Assembly: GCA_902773455.1 (NCBI GenBank) | Contig: CACYEW010000034.1 | Location: 1-6,280 of the forward strand | DNA from: an uncultured Ruminococcus sp. | GTDB taxonomy: Bacteria; Bacillota; Clostridia; Oscillospirales; CAG-272 | Length of the DNA: 6,280 nt | Reading direction: 5' to 3' | Part shown: piece after piece, positions 1-6,062 of the stretch | How the letters are laid out: each line of letters begins with the position of its first letter | Position numbering within the stretch: the stretch's first letter is position 1 | The notes under the pieces: generated by a model | The model's database searches: none | What the model saw: the letters and a program-made list of their open reading frames with translations, nothing else | Told to the model about the DNA's origin: nothing | Made by a program: the position numbers and the translations under genes

Positions 1-455
1 GACTTTTGAGCGTGCCGGAAGAAGACGTTTTCGACTATTCCCTTCTTCTCGACAGCGGAACAAGGCTTACGTCATATCAGTGCGCGTCGACGTCCACGTC
101 GCGCTACCGCTTCAAATATCTCGTTTTCGATAACGTGGATCTGGAAGATTTCACTCTCAAAAAATACGAGTCCGGGGACGCCGCCATAACCAATTCCGAA
201 GGCAGGATCGTCGCGCACGAAACGGATCAGTACGGCAGGACGGTACTCTATGAGACGGACGAAAACGGTATGGCGAAGGTATATACGAACACTTACGTCG
301 CGATAGACGTTTATTACGAAAACGACGTGGATTACGAAAAGCTGCCGCTTGCTTCGATGATCGTATTCAACAGAACGTACAACTACGAAAAACTGAATAA
401 TTACAAGGATCTGATCGATTACGACGGCAAGCTGCCCGTGGTAAGAGAAAGATGA
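1..455 (+). CDS. Unrecognised Tyr/Asp-rich protein, C-terminal part (5' end outside window)
   Basis: This is an open frame from the window edge to a TGA at 453-455, about 150 codons. The reading frame is open back to position 3, and a TTG at 6-8 is the only reason it could be called complete. I see no room for a ribosome binding site, so I treat it as the 3' end of a longer gene. I do not recognise the family. The visible part is acidic and very rich in Tyr, Asp and Asn, has no membrane segment, and has one Cys (residue 26 counted from the TTG). Residues 64-96 look like three 11-residue units with a Gly at the third or fourth position and a Thr-Asp or Asn-Thr end, resembling beta-hairpin repeats of surface proteins. 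The composition would suit an exported or surface domain, but this is inference. Its codon use looks like that of the neighbours. A strong terminator follows directly, so it is the last gene of its transcript. Confidence 0.7.
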   Translation, partial: LLSVPEEDVFDYSLLLDSGTRLTSYQCASTSTSRYRFKYLVFDNVDLEDFTLKKYESGDAAITNSEGRIVAHETDQYGRTVLYETDENGMAKVYTNTYVAIDVYYENDVDYEKLPLASMIVFNRTYNYEKLNNYKDLIDYDGKLPVVRER

Positions 456-460
456 CCGGA

Positions 461-482
461 AGCGCCGCAAGGCGCTTTTTTT
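461..482 (+). terminator. Intrinsic terminator after the first + strand gene
   Basis: A perfect 6-bp stem AGCGCC (461-466) and GGCGCT (471-476) is closed by a GCAA tetraloop of the stable GNRA type and followed by an uninterrupted T run at 476-482. It begins 5 nt after the upstream stop codon. The convergent minus-strand gene ends at 481, so its stop codon overlaps the T run. Read on the minus strand, the same hairpin is preceded by A residues but followed by TTCCGG, so it is a much poorer terminator in that direction. Confidence 0.9.
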
Positions 483-2277
483 ATTCGGCGGTGCGTTTAT
501 ATACGACGCACCATTTGTCGAGTTTATAGACGACCTCGTAATCGTCGTTGTTTTTATACTGCTTATCGGTATCTTTATCGTAACGCAGATCGATCACGAC
601 GTAATCGGTGACTCTGTCCTTTTTCGTATATTTGAGATCGTACAGCTCTTTATGATGCGAAAGCGACGCGACGAGGAAGGTGGAGGCTTTTACAGACGCT
701 TCCTCCGGTATCTCGCTCAGCGCTATCCTTACCGCGTCGTGATTTTCCTTATTCGCGATATAGTTTTTCAAATAATTTCTCGTATAGGTCGTCTGGGTGT
801 TGACCATCAGCGAGGCTCCTATCGCGAATACGGCGAGTATCCTCTTCGTCTTCGCGCTCATATCGGCGTAGTTCAGGACCGAAACGTACATCAGAAACGC
901 GATGACGCCGTACGTGTACTGGAAGAAAACGCTGTACTGATAAACGTAATCCGTCATAAGGTTTACGAGTATCATCGGGCAGATCAGGATATACCGCGAG
1001 AATTTTTTGGTGATGAACGGCATAAATCCGAGCGGCAGAAGCATTTGAAGCATGAAGATCATCTTCGACGATCCGTTTGAATCGATATCGGCTTCAAACA
1101 CCTGTTTTATGACGTAGGCGGGGTTTTTGATCACGTTCTTGACCACGGAGAGAAGCCCCTTGTCGTCGCCGAACATAAAGTTATCGTACCGGTAAGTCAT
1201 AACTCCCTGCCCGTATTTTTCAAGAAGCCACAAGACCGTGACGAAATACGCCATCGAAACGCAAAGCGAGACGACGCCTTTGAGCGGCGACTTTTTCGAT
1301 ATGATCAGATACAAGGCGATGAATACGATATAGATCGGCGCGTCTTCTTTGACAAGGCATACGAGCAGCGAAAATCCGATAACGCCGAACCAGTTGTTCT
1401 TTTCGATGAAGTAAAACAGCCACAGAATGAGCGGCGCGAGGAATTTGTTCTCGTGCAGATCATAATAGCAGCCGCCCGACAAAGCCGGGAACAGGCAGTA
1501 TATCGCCGCGAACGCGACGGTCGCTTTATCGGAAAGTCCCTTATGCTTTGCTATGAGAACGAGCGGTATAACGCCGGAAGCGAGCAGTACGCCCTGACAT
1601 ATCATAAGCGTTACGGGCGACGGGAACAAAGCGTAAAACGGCAAAAACAGATAATAGATGGGCGAAGCGTGCACCGCGAAATGAGACAGAAGCATATCGC
1701 GCTCGCAGGTGACGAGCGGCTGAAGCGTCGTCTTCATATAGTAAAACATCTGCGAGAATATACCGAAATCGTAGTTCGGCGTCGACTGCGTAAGATATCT
1801 GCACACGGTCTGCACCGAAATGAAGGCCGTCGTATATATCCCCGCCGCGACGATCAGCGGCACGGTGACGGGCTTCGGCATATTGAACGAAAGCGGATCG
1901 TTCTTATCGTCGCCGAAGACGTAAACGCATATCAGAAACAGTATCAGACACGCGCCGAGGCAGAACCATATCTCTTTCGTCTGACCGGTACACATCACCG
2001 CGTAAACGGTATAAGACAAAAGCAAAACGAGCTTTTCGATCTTAAGCGACCCGACTAAAAAGAAGATCAGGCAAAGCAGACAAAAGATCGCGGCAAAGAT
2101 GAGTATGAACCTGCCGAGTCCCGTATTTATGAAATATTCTGCCGAGGTGAAATCGTATTCGGAATTCACTGCCATGGAGATCACGCAGGTGATGAAAAGC
2201 GCGGAAAATATCCTTACCGCGATCTTCTCGCCCGTGATCTTTTCTTTACAAACGTCGATAAACTCTTTGAATTTCAT
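481..2277 (-). CDS. DUF2079 family polytopic membrane protein
   Basis: This is a 598-residue integral membrane protein of the DUF2079 family (known from established family features; biochemical role undefined). About 13-15 hydrophobic helices can be seen, for example residues 22-38, 56-76, 103-121, 138-158, 205-243, 298-326, 335-353, 405-421, 428-444, 450-468 and 478-492. Family hallmarks are YDFGIFSQ (169-176), SHFAVHASPIYYLFLPFYAL (198-217) followed by FPSP (218-221), YDLHENKFLAPLI (272-284) and KEDAP (310-314). After the last helix is a soluble tail of about 100 residues with the family pattern IPEEASVKAS...LSHHKELYDL and DYVVIDLRYD (558-567). The overall layout resembles GT-C-type glycosyltransferases that use lipid-linked sugars, but that role is inference and no donor or acceptor can be named. 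The ATG start is 6 nt after the stop of the GumN-like gene, so the two form one operon. The N-terminus lacks a cleavable signal. Confidence 0.88.
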   Translation of the reverse strand: MKFKEFIDVCKEKITGEKIAVRIFSALFITCVISMAVNSEYDFTSAEYFINTGLGRFILIFAAIFCLLCLIFFLVGSLKIEKLVLLLSYTVYAVMCTGQTKEIWFCLGACLILFLICVYVFGDDKNDPLSFNMPKPVTVPLIVAAGIYTTAFISVQTVCRYLTQSTPNYDFGIFSQMFYYMKTTLQPLVTCERDMLLSHFAVHASPIYYLFLPFYALFPSPVTLMICQGVLLASGVIPLVLIAKHKGLSDKATVAFAAIYCLFPALSGGCYYDLHENKFLAPLILWLFYFIEKNNWFGVIGFSLLVCLVKEDAPIYIVFIALYLIISKKSPLKGVVSLCVSMAYFVTVLWLLEKYGQGVMTYRYDNFMFGDDKGLLSVVKNVIKNPAYVIKQVFEADIDSNGSSKMIFMLQMLLPLGFMPFITKKFSRYILICPMILVNLMTDYVYQYSVFFQYTYGVIAFLMYVSVLNYADMSAKTKRILAVFAIGASLMVNTQTTYTRNYLKNYIANKENHDAVRIALSEIPEEASVKASTFLVASLSHHKELYDLKYTKKDRVTDYVVIDLRYDKDTDKQYKNNDDYEVVYKLDKWCVVYKRTAE

Positions 2278-2283
2278 ATATTT

Positions 2284-3252
2284 TTACTTTCTTACAACGG
2301 TATAGCCTTCGTTTGACAGAAGCGCGACGATACCGTCGTTACAGAGCATATGAGCGCATCCGACGACCACGAAGGTCTTTTTGCCCTCAGACAGAAACTG
2401 CTTTACGGCGTCAGCCATGATCCTGTTTCTGTCCGAATACATCTTTTTATCGTAATCCTTCATCGCTTCGTTGAGCTTTTCGTCTTTATAATCGACCGTT
2501 CTGCCCGAGGAGATGAGCCTCTCCATGGCAGTCATATTACCTCTTTTATACATGCTCATAAGAAAATTCAGACCGAACGACTCTCCGAATATCGAAGACG
2601 ATCCCTGAACGGCGCTCTGTATGAAATAATCGTACGTAAGATCGTTCACGGAGTTGAGCATATCAATCTGCGCCTGTTCGCTCTCGATGCTGACGACTTT
2701 TTTGCCCTCTTTGTACGCTTTGTTTGCGAAATATATATCGACGCCGTTATCGGATCCGGCGCCCTGCTCTTCGACCTGAATATTGTCGAGCAGCATATAC
2801 CAGTACGCCGCGTTGAAATAATCGAGCTCTTCCCGATATATCTCTTTATTCTTCAGATATTCGACGGCGGCTTTATACGTTTCTTCCGATATGTGATCCT
2901 TAATCGTCGTACCGTCGTTATACATGAATATCTTCGCGTAATACTCCGCGTATTCGCGTTCGTCCATATCTTTTTTCTGATTCTCCGCTTCTATCATATC
3001 GTATTCGAGCGCGAGCTGATCGCAGCTTTTATAAGCGTCTTCTATGATATCGGCAAACGGGAACAACGAATCGTCCTTGCCGACGTGGATCGAACCGAGA
3101 AGATAGCATATATGCCCGTCAGCGTCCTCGACCATCCACATCGCGGGACCTTTTCTGTACCCGGAATCGTAAAGCAGTCCGCATCCGCAGAACGCGGCGC
3201 AGAGCGCGGCAAAGATCGCCGTCAATAAAACGGCCGATACGGCTTTTTTCAT
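2284..3252 (-). CDS. TraB/GumN family predicted lipoprotein
   Basis: This 322-residue protein has the full TraB/GumN pattern. A first G-x-x-H motif lies in YLLGSIHVG (50-58, His56), followed by LFPFADIIEDAY (63-74) and the conserved Glu of LALEYD (80-85). GVD is at 170-172, GKKVVSIESEQAQIDML (183-199) carries the conserved E-S-x-x-Q, and SDRNRIMAD (273-281) is also present. The second G-x-x-H is in FVVVGCAHM (294-302, His301), and GYTVVRK ends the protein. The family is related to the TIKI metalloproteases of animals; proteolytic activity of bacterial members is unproven, so a metal-dependent hydrolase outside the membrane is inference. Residues 1-23 form a signal peptide (KK, then a hydrophobic stretch) ending in FCGC, a plausible though imperfect lipobox with Cys24 as lipidation site. 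The start is supported by AAGGGG 7 nt upstream. It is first in an operon with the DUF2079 gene, read from a promoter at about 3306-3335. Confidence 0.9.
   Translation of the reverse strand: MKKAVSAVLLTAIFAALCAAFCGCGLLYDSGYRKGPAMWMVEDADGHICYLLGSIHVGKDDSLFPFADIIEDAYKSCDQLALEYDMIEAENQKKDMDEREYAEYYAKIFMYNDGTTIKDHISEETYKAAVEYLKNKEIYREELDYFNAAYWYMLLDNIQVEEQGAGSDNGVDIYFANKAYKEGKKVVSIESEQAQIDMLNSVNDLTYDYFIQSAVQGSSSIFGESFGLNFLMSMYKRGNMTAMERLISSGRTVDYKDEKLNEAMKDYDKKMYSDRNRIMADAVKQFLSEGKKTFVVVGCAHMLCNDGIVALLSNEGYTVVRK
2287..2293 (-). promoter_or_regulatory. Weak ribosome binding site for the DUF2079 gene
   Basis: On the minus strand AAGAAAG lies 9 nt before the ATG at 2277 and is contained in the last codons of the upstream GumN-like gene. 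It is a poor match to the Shine-Dalgarno consensus. With only 6 nt between the two genes, translation probably depends partly on ribosomes finishing the upstream gene (inference). Confidence 0.5.
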
Positions 3253-3259
3253 AATTCTT

Positions 3260-3265
3260 CCCCTT
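3260..3265 (-). promoter_or_regulatory. Ribosome binding site for the GumN-like gene
   Basis: On the minus strand AAGGGG, within AAAGGGGAAG, sits 7 nt before the ATG at 3252. It is much stronger than the site of the second gene in this operon and fixes the start that gives the lipoprotein signal peptide. Confidence 0.8.
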
Positions 3266-3305
3266 TATCTCCCATTTACTTTTTACTTTTTTATCATACA
3301 TCAAT

Positions 3306-3335
3306 ATTATATATTTTAAGAGAGTTCTTTGTAAA
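3306..3335 (-). promoter_or_regulatory. Predicted sigma-A promoter for the GumN-like/DUF2079 operon
   Basis: Read on the minus strand there is a perfect -10 TATAAT (3311-3306) and a -35 TTTACA (3335-3330, one base upstream-side mismatch class from TTGACA) with an 18-nt spacer. Transcription would start near 3299 and leave an untranslated leader of roughly 45 nt before the ATG at 3252. The -35 box overlaps one copy of a GTAAACA direct repeat, so binding of a regulator there could affect promoter access (inference). Confidence 0.6.
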
Positions 3336-3348
3336 CAAAAAGTAAACA
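3331..3348. repeat. GTAAACA direct repeat with 11-bp period in the divergent promoter region
   Basis: GTAAACA occurs at 3331-3337 and again at 3342-3348, so the copies are one helical turn apart on the same DNA face. The first copy covers the -35 box of the minus-strand promoter and the second is just upstream of it. The arrangement fits a site for a regulator binding side by side, but AT-rich sequence makes chance repeats likely and I cannot name a regulator. Confidence 0.45.
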
Positions 3349-3410
3349 GGGGCGAAAAAACACAAATAACCTGCGTTTCCGGAGAAAAACCGTCAAAATT
3401 TATAAAGTTT

Positions 3411-3441
3411 TTAATAGAATATTAAACTAAATTTGTTAGTT
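3411..3441. repeat. Two abutting inverted repeats upstream of the LCP-operon promoter
   Basis: TTAATA (3411-3416) and TATTAA (3420-3425) form a perfect 6-bp dyad with a 3-nt centre. AACTAA (3425-3430) and TTAGTT (3436-3441) form a second perfect dyad with a 5-nt centre, sharing base 3425 with the first. They end 6 nt before the proposed -35 box of the plus-strand promoter, a position suitable for an activator or repressor. They are short and AT-rich, so a chance origin is possible. Confidence 0.4.
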
Positions 3442-3447
3442 ATAATA

Positions 3448-3476
3448 TTGCTTTTTGGATAAAGATACGCTATAAT
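3448..3476 (+). promoter_or_regulatory. Predicted sigma-A promoter for the LCP-glyQS operon
   Basis: A perfect -10 TATAAT (3471-3476) is preceded at 17 nt by TTGCTT (3448-3453), a partial -35 match. Transcription would start near 3483, giving a leader of about 40 nt. That is too short for a T-box or most riboswitches. The rest of the 271-nt spacer (3253-3523) holds the opposite promoter and the repeats listed separately; I see no small ORF or RNA gene in it. Confidence 0.6.
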
Positions 3477-3509
3477 TATACTACCTTTATTATAAGCAAC
3501 TCTCCAAAG

Positions 3510-3515
3510 AAAGGA
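3510..3515 (+). promoter_or_regulatory. Ribosome binding site for the LCP gene
   Basis: AAAGGA, within GAAAGGAAA, lies 8 nt before the ATG at 3524 and supports this start. The resulting protein begins with a membrane anchor as expected for its family. Confidence 0.8.
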
Positions 3516-3523
3516 AATCATAT

Positions 3524-4651
3524 ATGTTATCATCTGTAAAGAGCTTCGTGATCTCGTTCATCGTCGCTCTGCTTGTGTTCGGGGCGCTCGGATATTACGC
3601 GTATCCGTACGTTAAAAGCGTATCGGACGGATTTCTGCGTCCCGGTTCGGCAGACGATGAGAACACAACGGTCGACACGGGCATTGCGGCGCCTGATACG
3701 CTTGAGACAGACGAATCGGGTACGCCTCCCGATCCGACGAACGATTTTGAAGGTCAGCAGAGCTTTACGCTTTTGCTTTTCGGCTCCGATTATCAGCCCG
3801 ACGTCTTCTCCGATTACAGAGTTACCGTTTCGACCTCGTCGGATATCGACGTGCTCGCATCTCATCAGCGCCACTATACAGCCGACGTGATAACGCTCGT
3901 AAGATACTCAGCCGAGCTCGGCACCGTTATATTCTCCGCAATACCTTCGAATATGACCGTCAACGCCGGCGGGATCAATATGAGCCTCGGCGAAGTGCTT
4001 GAAAAGAAAAACGTGACTTATTTCATCGGTATGATCGAATCGGTCACGGGACTCACCGTGGATTATTACGTTTACAGTCAGATCGCTCTGTTCAAGGATA
4101 TCGTCGATATGCTCGGCGGCGTTAAGTTCGACGTTCCGGTAGATATGAAATATACGAACGACGAAGAAAGAATAGTTGAACCGGGCGCTTCGAGAGATCC
4201 GATAATAACCGGTTACGATAAAAACGGCGATCCGATCACCGTGCTTCCCGGCAAAGCGTTCAAGATCGATCTCAACAAAGGTATTCAGACGCTCAACGGC
4301 GAAAAAGCGTCGTGGGTGCTCAGATACAACGCCTACAACAACGGCAAGCCCGATTACGTCAGATACAGAGATACTCAGGTAAACTTCTTCAAGGTGATGT
4401 TCGAACAGGTCATGCGCGAAGAATTCCGCGCCAGACTCTCTCTCGTGATCTCCGAGATAAACAAACGCGGCTCCACAAACATTACGCCGCAGGAATTCGA
4501 AGAGATTTCAACGACCCTGCTCAATTATCCGGCGTACGAAAAAGCGACGGTGCCGTTCCCCGGCAACAATCTCAATATCGGCGGCGTACAGACGTTTTCG
4601 TATTCGAGATCCGAAGCTTACAAAACCTACGATAAATACAAATTGAAATAA
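3524..4651 (+). CDS. LytR-CpsA-Psr (LCP) family protein, divergent active site
   Basis: This 375-residue protein has one N-terminal membrane helix (about residues 6-28), a Pro/Asp/Thr-rich linker (about 38-75) and an extracytoplasmic LCP domain (about 80-295). LCP proteins transfer glycopolymers from a lipid carrier to peptidoglycan (established for the family). Matches are FTLLLFGSD (81-89), ADVITLV (120-126), VIFSAIPSN (135-143), the strongly conserved run VDYYVYSQIALFKDIVDMLG (179-198) continuing GVKFDVPVDM, GIQTLNGEKASWVLRYN (253-269) and DYVRYRDTQ (277-285). The usual R-x-D-T and I-P-R-D motifs are altered: Thr119 stands at the Arg position, and Ser142-Asn143 replace Arg-Asp. Asp121, Arg280 and Arg282 remain. 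It may therefore have a changed substrate or activity. The C-terminal 80 residues beyond the domain are not recognised. It is the first gene of an operon with glyQS. A regulatory name such as LytR should not be read as transcriptional control. Confidence 0.85.
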   Translation: MLSSVKSFVISFIVALLVFGALGYYAYPYVKSVSDGFLRPGSADDENTTVDTGIAAPDTLETDESGTPPDPTNDFEGQQSFTLLLFGSDYQPDVFSDYRVTVSTSSDIDVLASHQRHYTADVITLVRYSAELGTVIFSAIPSNMTVNAGGINMSLGEVLEKKNVTYFIGMIESVTGLTVDYYVYSQIALFKDIVDMLGGVKFDVPVDMKYTNDEERIVEPGASRDPIITGYDKNGDPITVLPGKAFKIDLNKGIQTLNGEKASWVLRYNAYNNGKPDYVRYRDTQVNFFKVMFEQVMREEFRARLSLVISEINKRGSTNITPQEFEEISTTLLNYPAYEKATVPFPGNNLNIGGVQTFSYSRSEAYKTYDKYKLK

Positions 4652-4656
4652 GAGGA
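4652..4656 (+). promoter_or_regulatory. Ribosome binding site for glyQS
   Basis: GAGGA starts directly after the LCP stop codon (4649-4651) and lies 7 nt before the ATG at 4664. The whole 12-nt gap is used by this site, leaving no room for a promoter, a terminator or a T-box leader. Confidence 0.8.
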
Positions 4657-4663
4657 TAAAGAA

Positions 4664-6061
4664 ATGAAAAACACCGACAAAACAATGGATAAGATCGTCG
4701 CGCTTTGCAAAAACCGCGGTTTCGTATACGCCGGCTCCGAAATCTACGGCGGTCTTGCGAACACGTGGGATTACGGCCCTCTCGGCGTGGAACTGAAAAA
4801 CAACATCAAAAAAGCGTGGTGGAAGAAATTCGTCACCGAATCGAAATATAACGTAGGTCTCGACGCGGCGATTCTCATGAACCCGCAGACGTGGGTCGCC
4901 TCCGGTCACCTTGCGGGCTTCTCCGATCCTCTTATGGATTGCAGAGAATGCCACGAGAGATTCAGAGCCGACAAGCTCATTGAAGACTGGTGCGCCGAAA
5001 ACAACGTAACGCTCGAGAAACCGATCGACGCTTTTTCACAGGAAGAGCTGAAGCAGTTCGTCGAAGACAACAATATTCCCTGCCCTACCTGCGGCAAGCA
5101 CAATTTCACCGACATACGCAAATTCAACCTTATGTTCAAAACGTTCCAGGGCGTTACCGAAGACGCGAAGAACACCGTATATCTCCGTCCGGAAACGGCT
5201 CAGGGCATATTCACGAATTTCGTGAACGTTCAGAGAACGACGAGAAGAAAACTGCCGTTCGGTATCGGTCAGATCGGTAAATCGTTCCGCAACGAGATCA
5301 CGCCCGGCAACTTCATATTCCGCGTCCGCGAATTCGAGCAGATGGAGCTTGAGTTCTTCTGCAAGCCCGGTACAGACCTTGAATGGTTCAATTACTGGCG
5401 CGCATACTGCAAAAACTGGCTGCTTTCACTCGGCATAAAAGAAGAAAATCTCCGCCTGCGCGATCACGAGCCCGAAGAACTCTGCTTCTATTCGAAAGCG
5501 ACCACCGACTTCGAATTCCTCTTCCCGTTCGGCTGGGGCGAGCTCTGGGGCGTCGCCGACAGAACGGATTACGACCTTTCCAGACACCAGGAAGTATCCT
5601 GTAAGGATCTTACTTATTTTGACGCGGAAACGAACGAAAGATATATTCCTTACGTTATCGAACCGTCTCTCGGCGTTGAACGCAGCGTTCTTGCGGTACT
5701 TTGCGACGCATACGACGAAGAAGAACTCGAAGGCGGCGATGTAAGAGTCGTTCTTCATCTGCATCCCGCTCTTGCTCCTTTCAAAGCCGCGGTGCTTCCG
5801 CTTTCCAAAAAGCTCAACGCGGAAGCCGAGGAGATCTATACGGAGCTTTGCAGACACTTCCCCGTCGATTACGACGACGCCGGCTCCATCGGTAAACGTT
5901 ACAGACGCGAAGATGAGATCGGCACGCCGTTCTGCATCACCTACGATTTCGATTCGAAAGAAGACGGATGCGTGACCGTACGCGACCGCGACAGTATGGA
6001 ACAGGTAAGGATACCGGTATCCGAGCTCGTTTCGTACATCGAGGCAAAACTCGTATTCTGA
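4664..6061 (+). CDS. glyQS: Glycyl-tRNA synthetase, single-chain (alpha2) class II type
   Basis: It charges tRNA-Gly with glycine using ATP in the cytoplasm. The 465 residues match the usual length of the Bacillus/eukaryote-like dimeric enzyme, not the alpha2-beta2 GlyQ/GlyS type. Visible signatures are RGFVYAGSEIYGGLANTWDY (18-37) continuing GPLG, the zinc pairs C93-x2-C96 and C140-x2-C143, LRPETAQGIF (174-183), motif 2 in FRNEITPG (208-215) with FRVREFEQMELEFF (219-232), GELWGVADRTDYDL (292-305), and motif 3 in IEPSLGVERSVLAVL (332-346, Arg340). The anticodon-binding domain runs from about 360 to the end, with LHPALAPFKAAVLPL (366-380), AGSIGKRYRR (406-415) and DEIGTPFCITYD (417-428). Nothing appears broken. 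It sits 12 nt after the LCP gene and 1 nt before the next ORF, so it is co-transcribed. Many Bacillota glycyl-tRNA synthetase genes are controlled by a T-box; none is visible here. Confidence 0.98.
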   Translation: MKNTDKTMDKIVALCKNRGFVYAGSEIYGGLANTWDYGPLGVELKNNIKKAWWKKFVTESKYNVGLDAAILMNPQTWVASGHLAGFSDPLMDCRECHERFRADKLIEDWCAENNVTLEKPIDAFSQEELKQFVEDNNIPCPTCGKHNFTDIRKFNLMFKTFQGVTEDAKNTVYLRPETAQGIFTNFVNVQRTTRRKLPFGIGQIGKSFRNEITPGNFIFRVREFEQMELEFFCKPGTDLEWFNYWRAYCKNWLLSLGIKEENLRLRDHEPEELCFYSKATTDFEFLFPFGWGELWGVADRTDYDLSRHQEVSCKDLTYFDAETNERYIPYVIEPSLGVERSVLAVLCDAYDEEELEGGDVRVVLHLHPALAPFKAAVLPLSKKLNAEAEEIYTELCRHFPVDYDDAGSIGKRYRREDEIGTPFCITYDFDSKEDGCVTVRDRDSMEQVRIPVSELVSYIEAKLVF

Positions 6062-6062
6062 T

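Noticed and set aside
6..8. TTG as a true start of the first gene
   Set aside because: The frame is open to the window edge and no upstream signal can be seen. The protein starts without any N-terminal feature, so truncation is more likely.
1453..2058. 201-codon open frame on the + strand opposite the DUF2079 gene
   Set aside because: It is Arg-rich with no recognisable pattern, and lies wholly antisense to a well-supported membrane protein.
2350..3228. 292-codon open frame on the + strand opposite the GumN-like gene
   Set aside because: The minus-strand protein matches a conserved family along its full length. The + frame gives an implausible composition and has no ribosome binding site; it is a codon-bias shadow.
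3395..3410. Imperfect palindrome around TTTATAAA
   Set aside because: It is made almost only of A and T, carries a central-flank mismatch, and sits in a region where such matches are expected by chance.
3441..3446. Alternative -10 TATAAT for the plus-strand operon
   Set aside because: No acceptable -35 sequence is found 16-18 nt upstream, unlike the TATAAT at 3471-3476.
3253..3523. T-box leader or other riboswitch in the divergent spacer
   Set aside because: No T-box antiterminator-like sequence or leader terminator is visible, and the predicted leaders are only about 40-45 nt.
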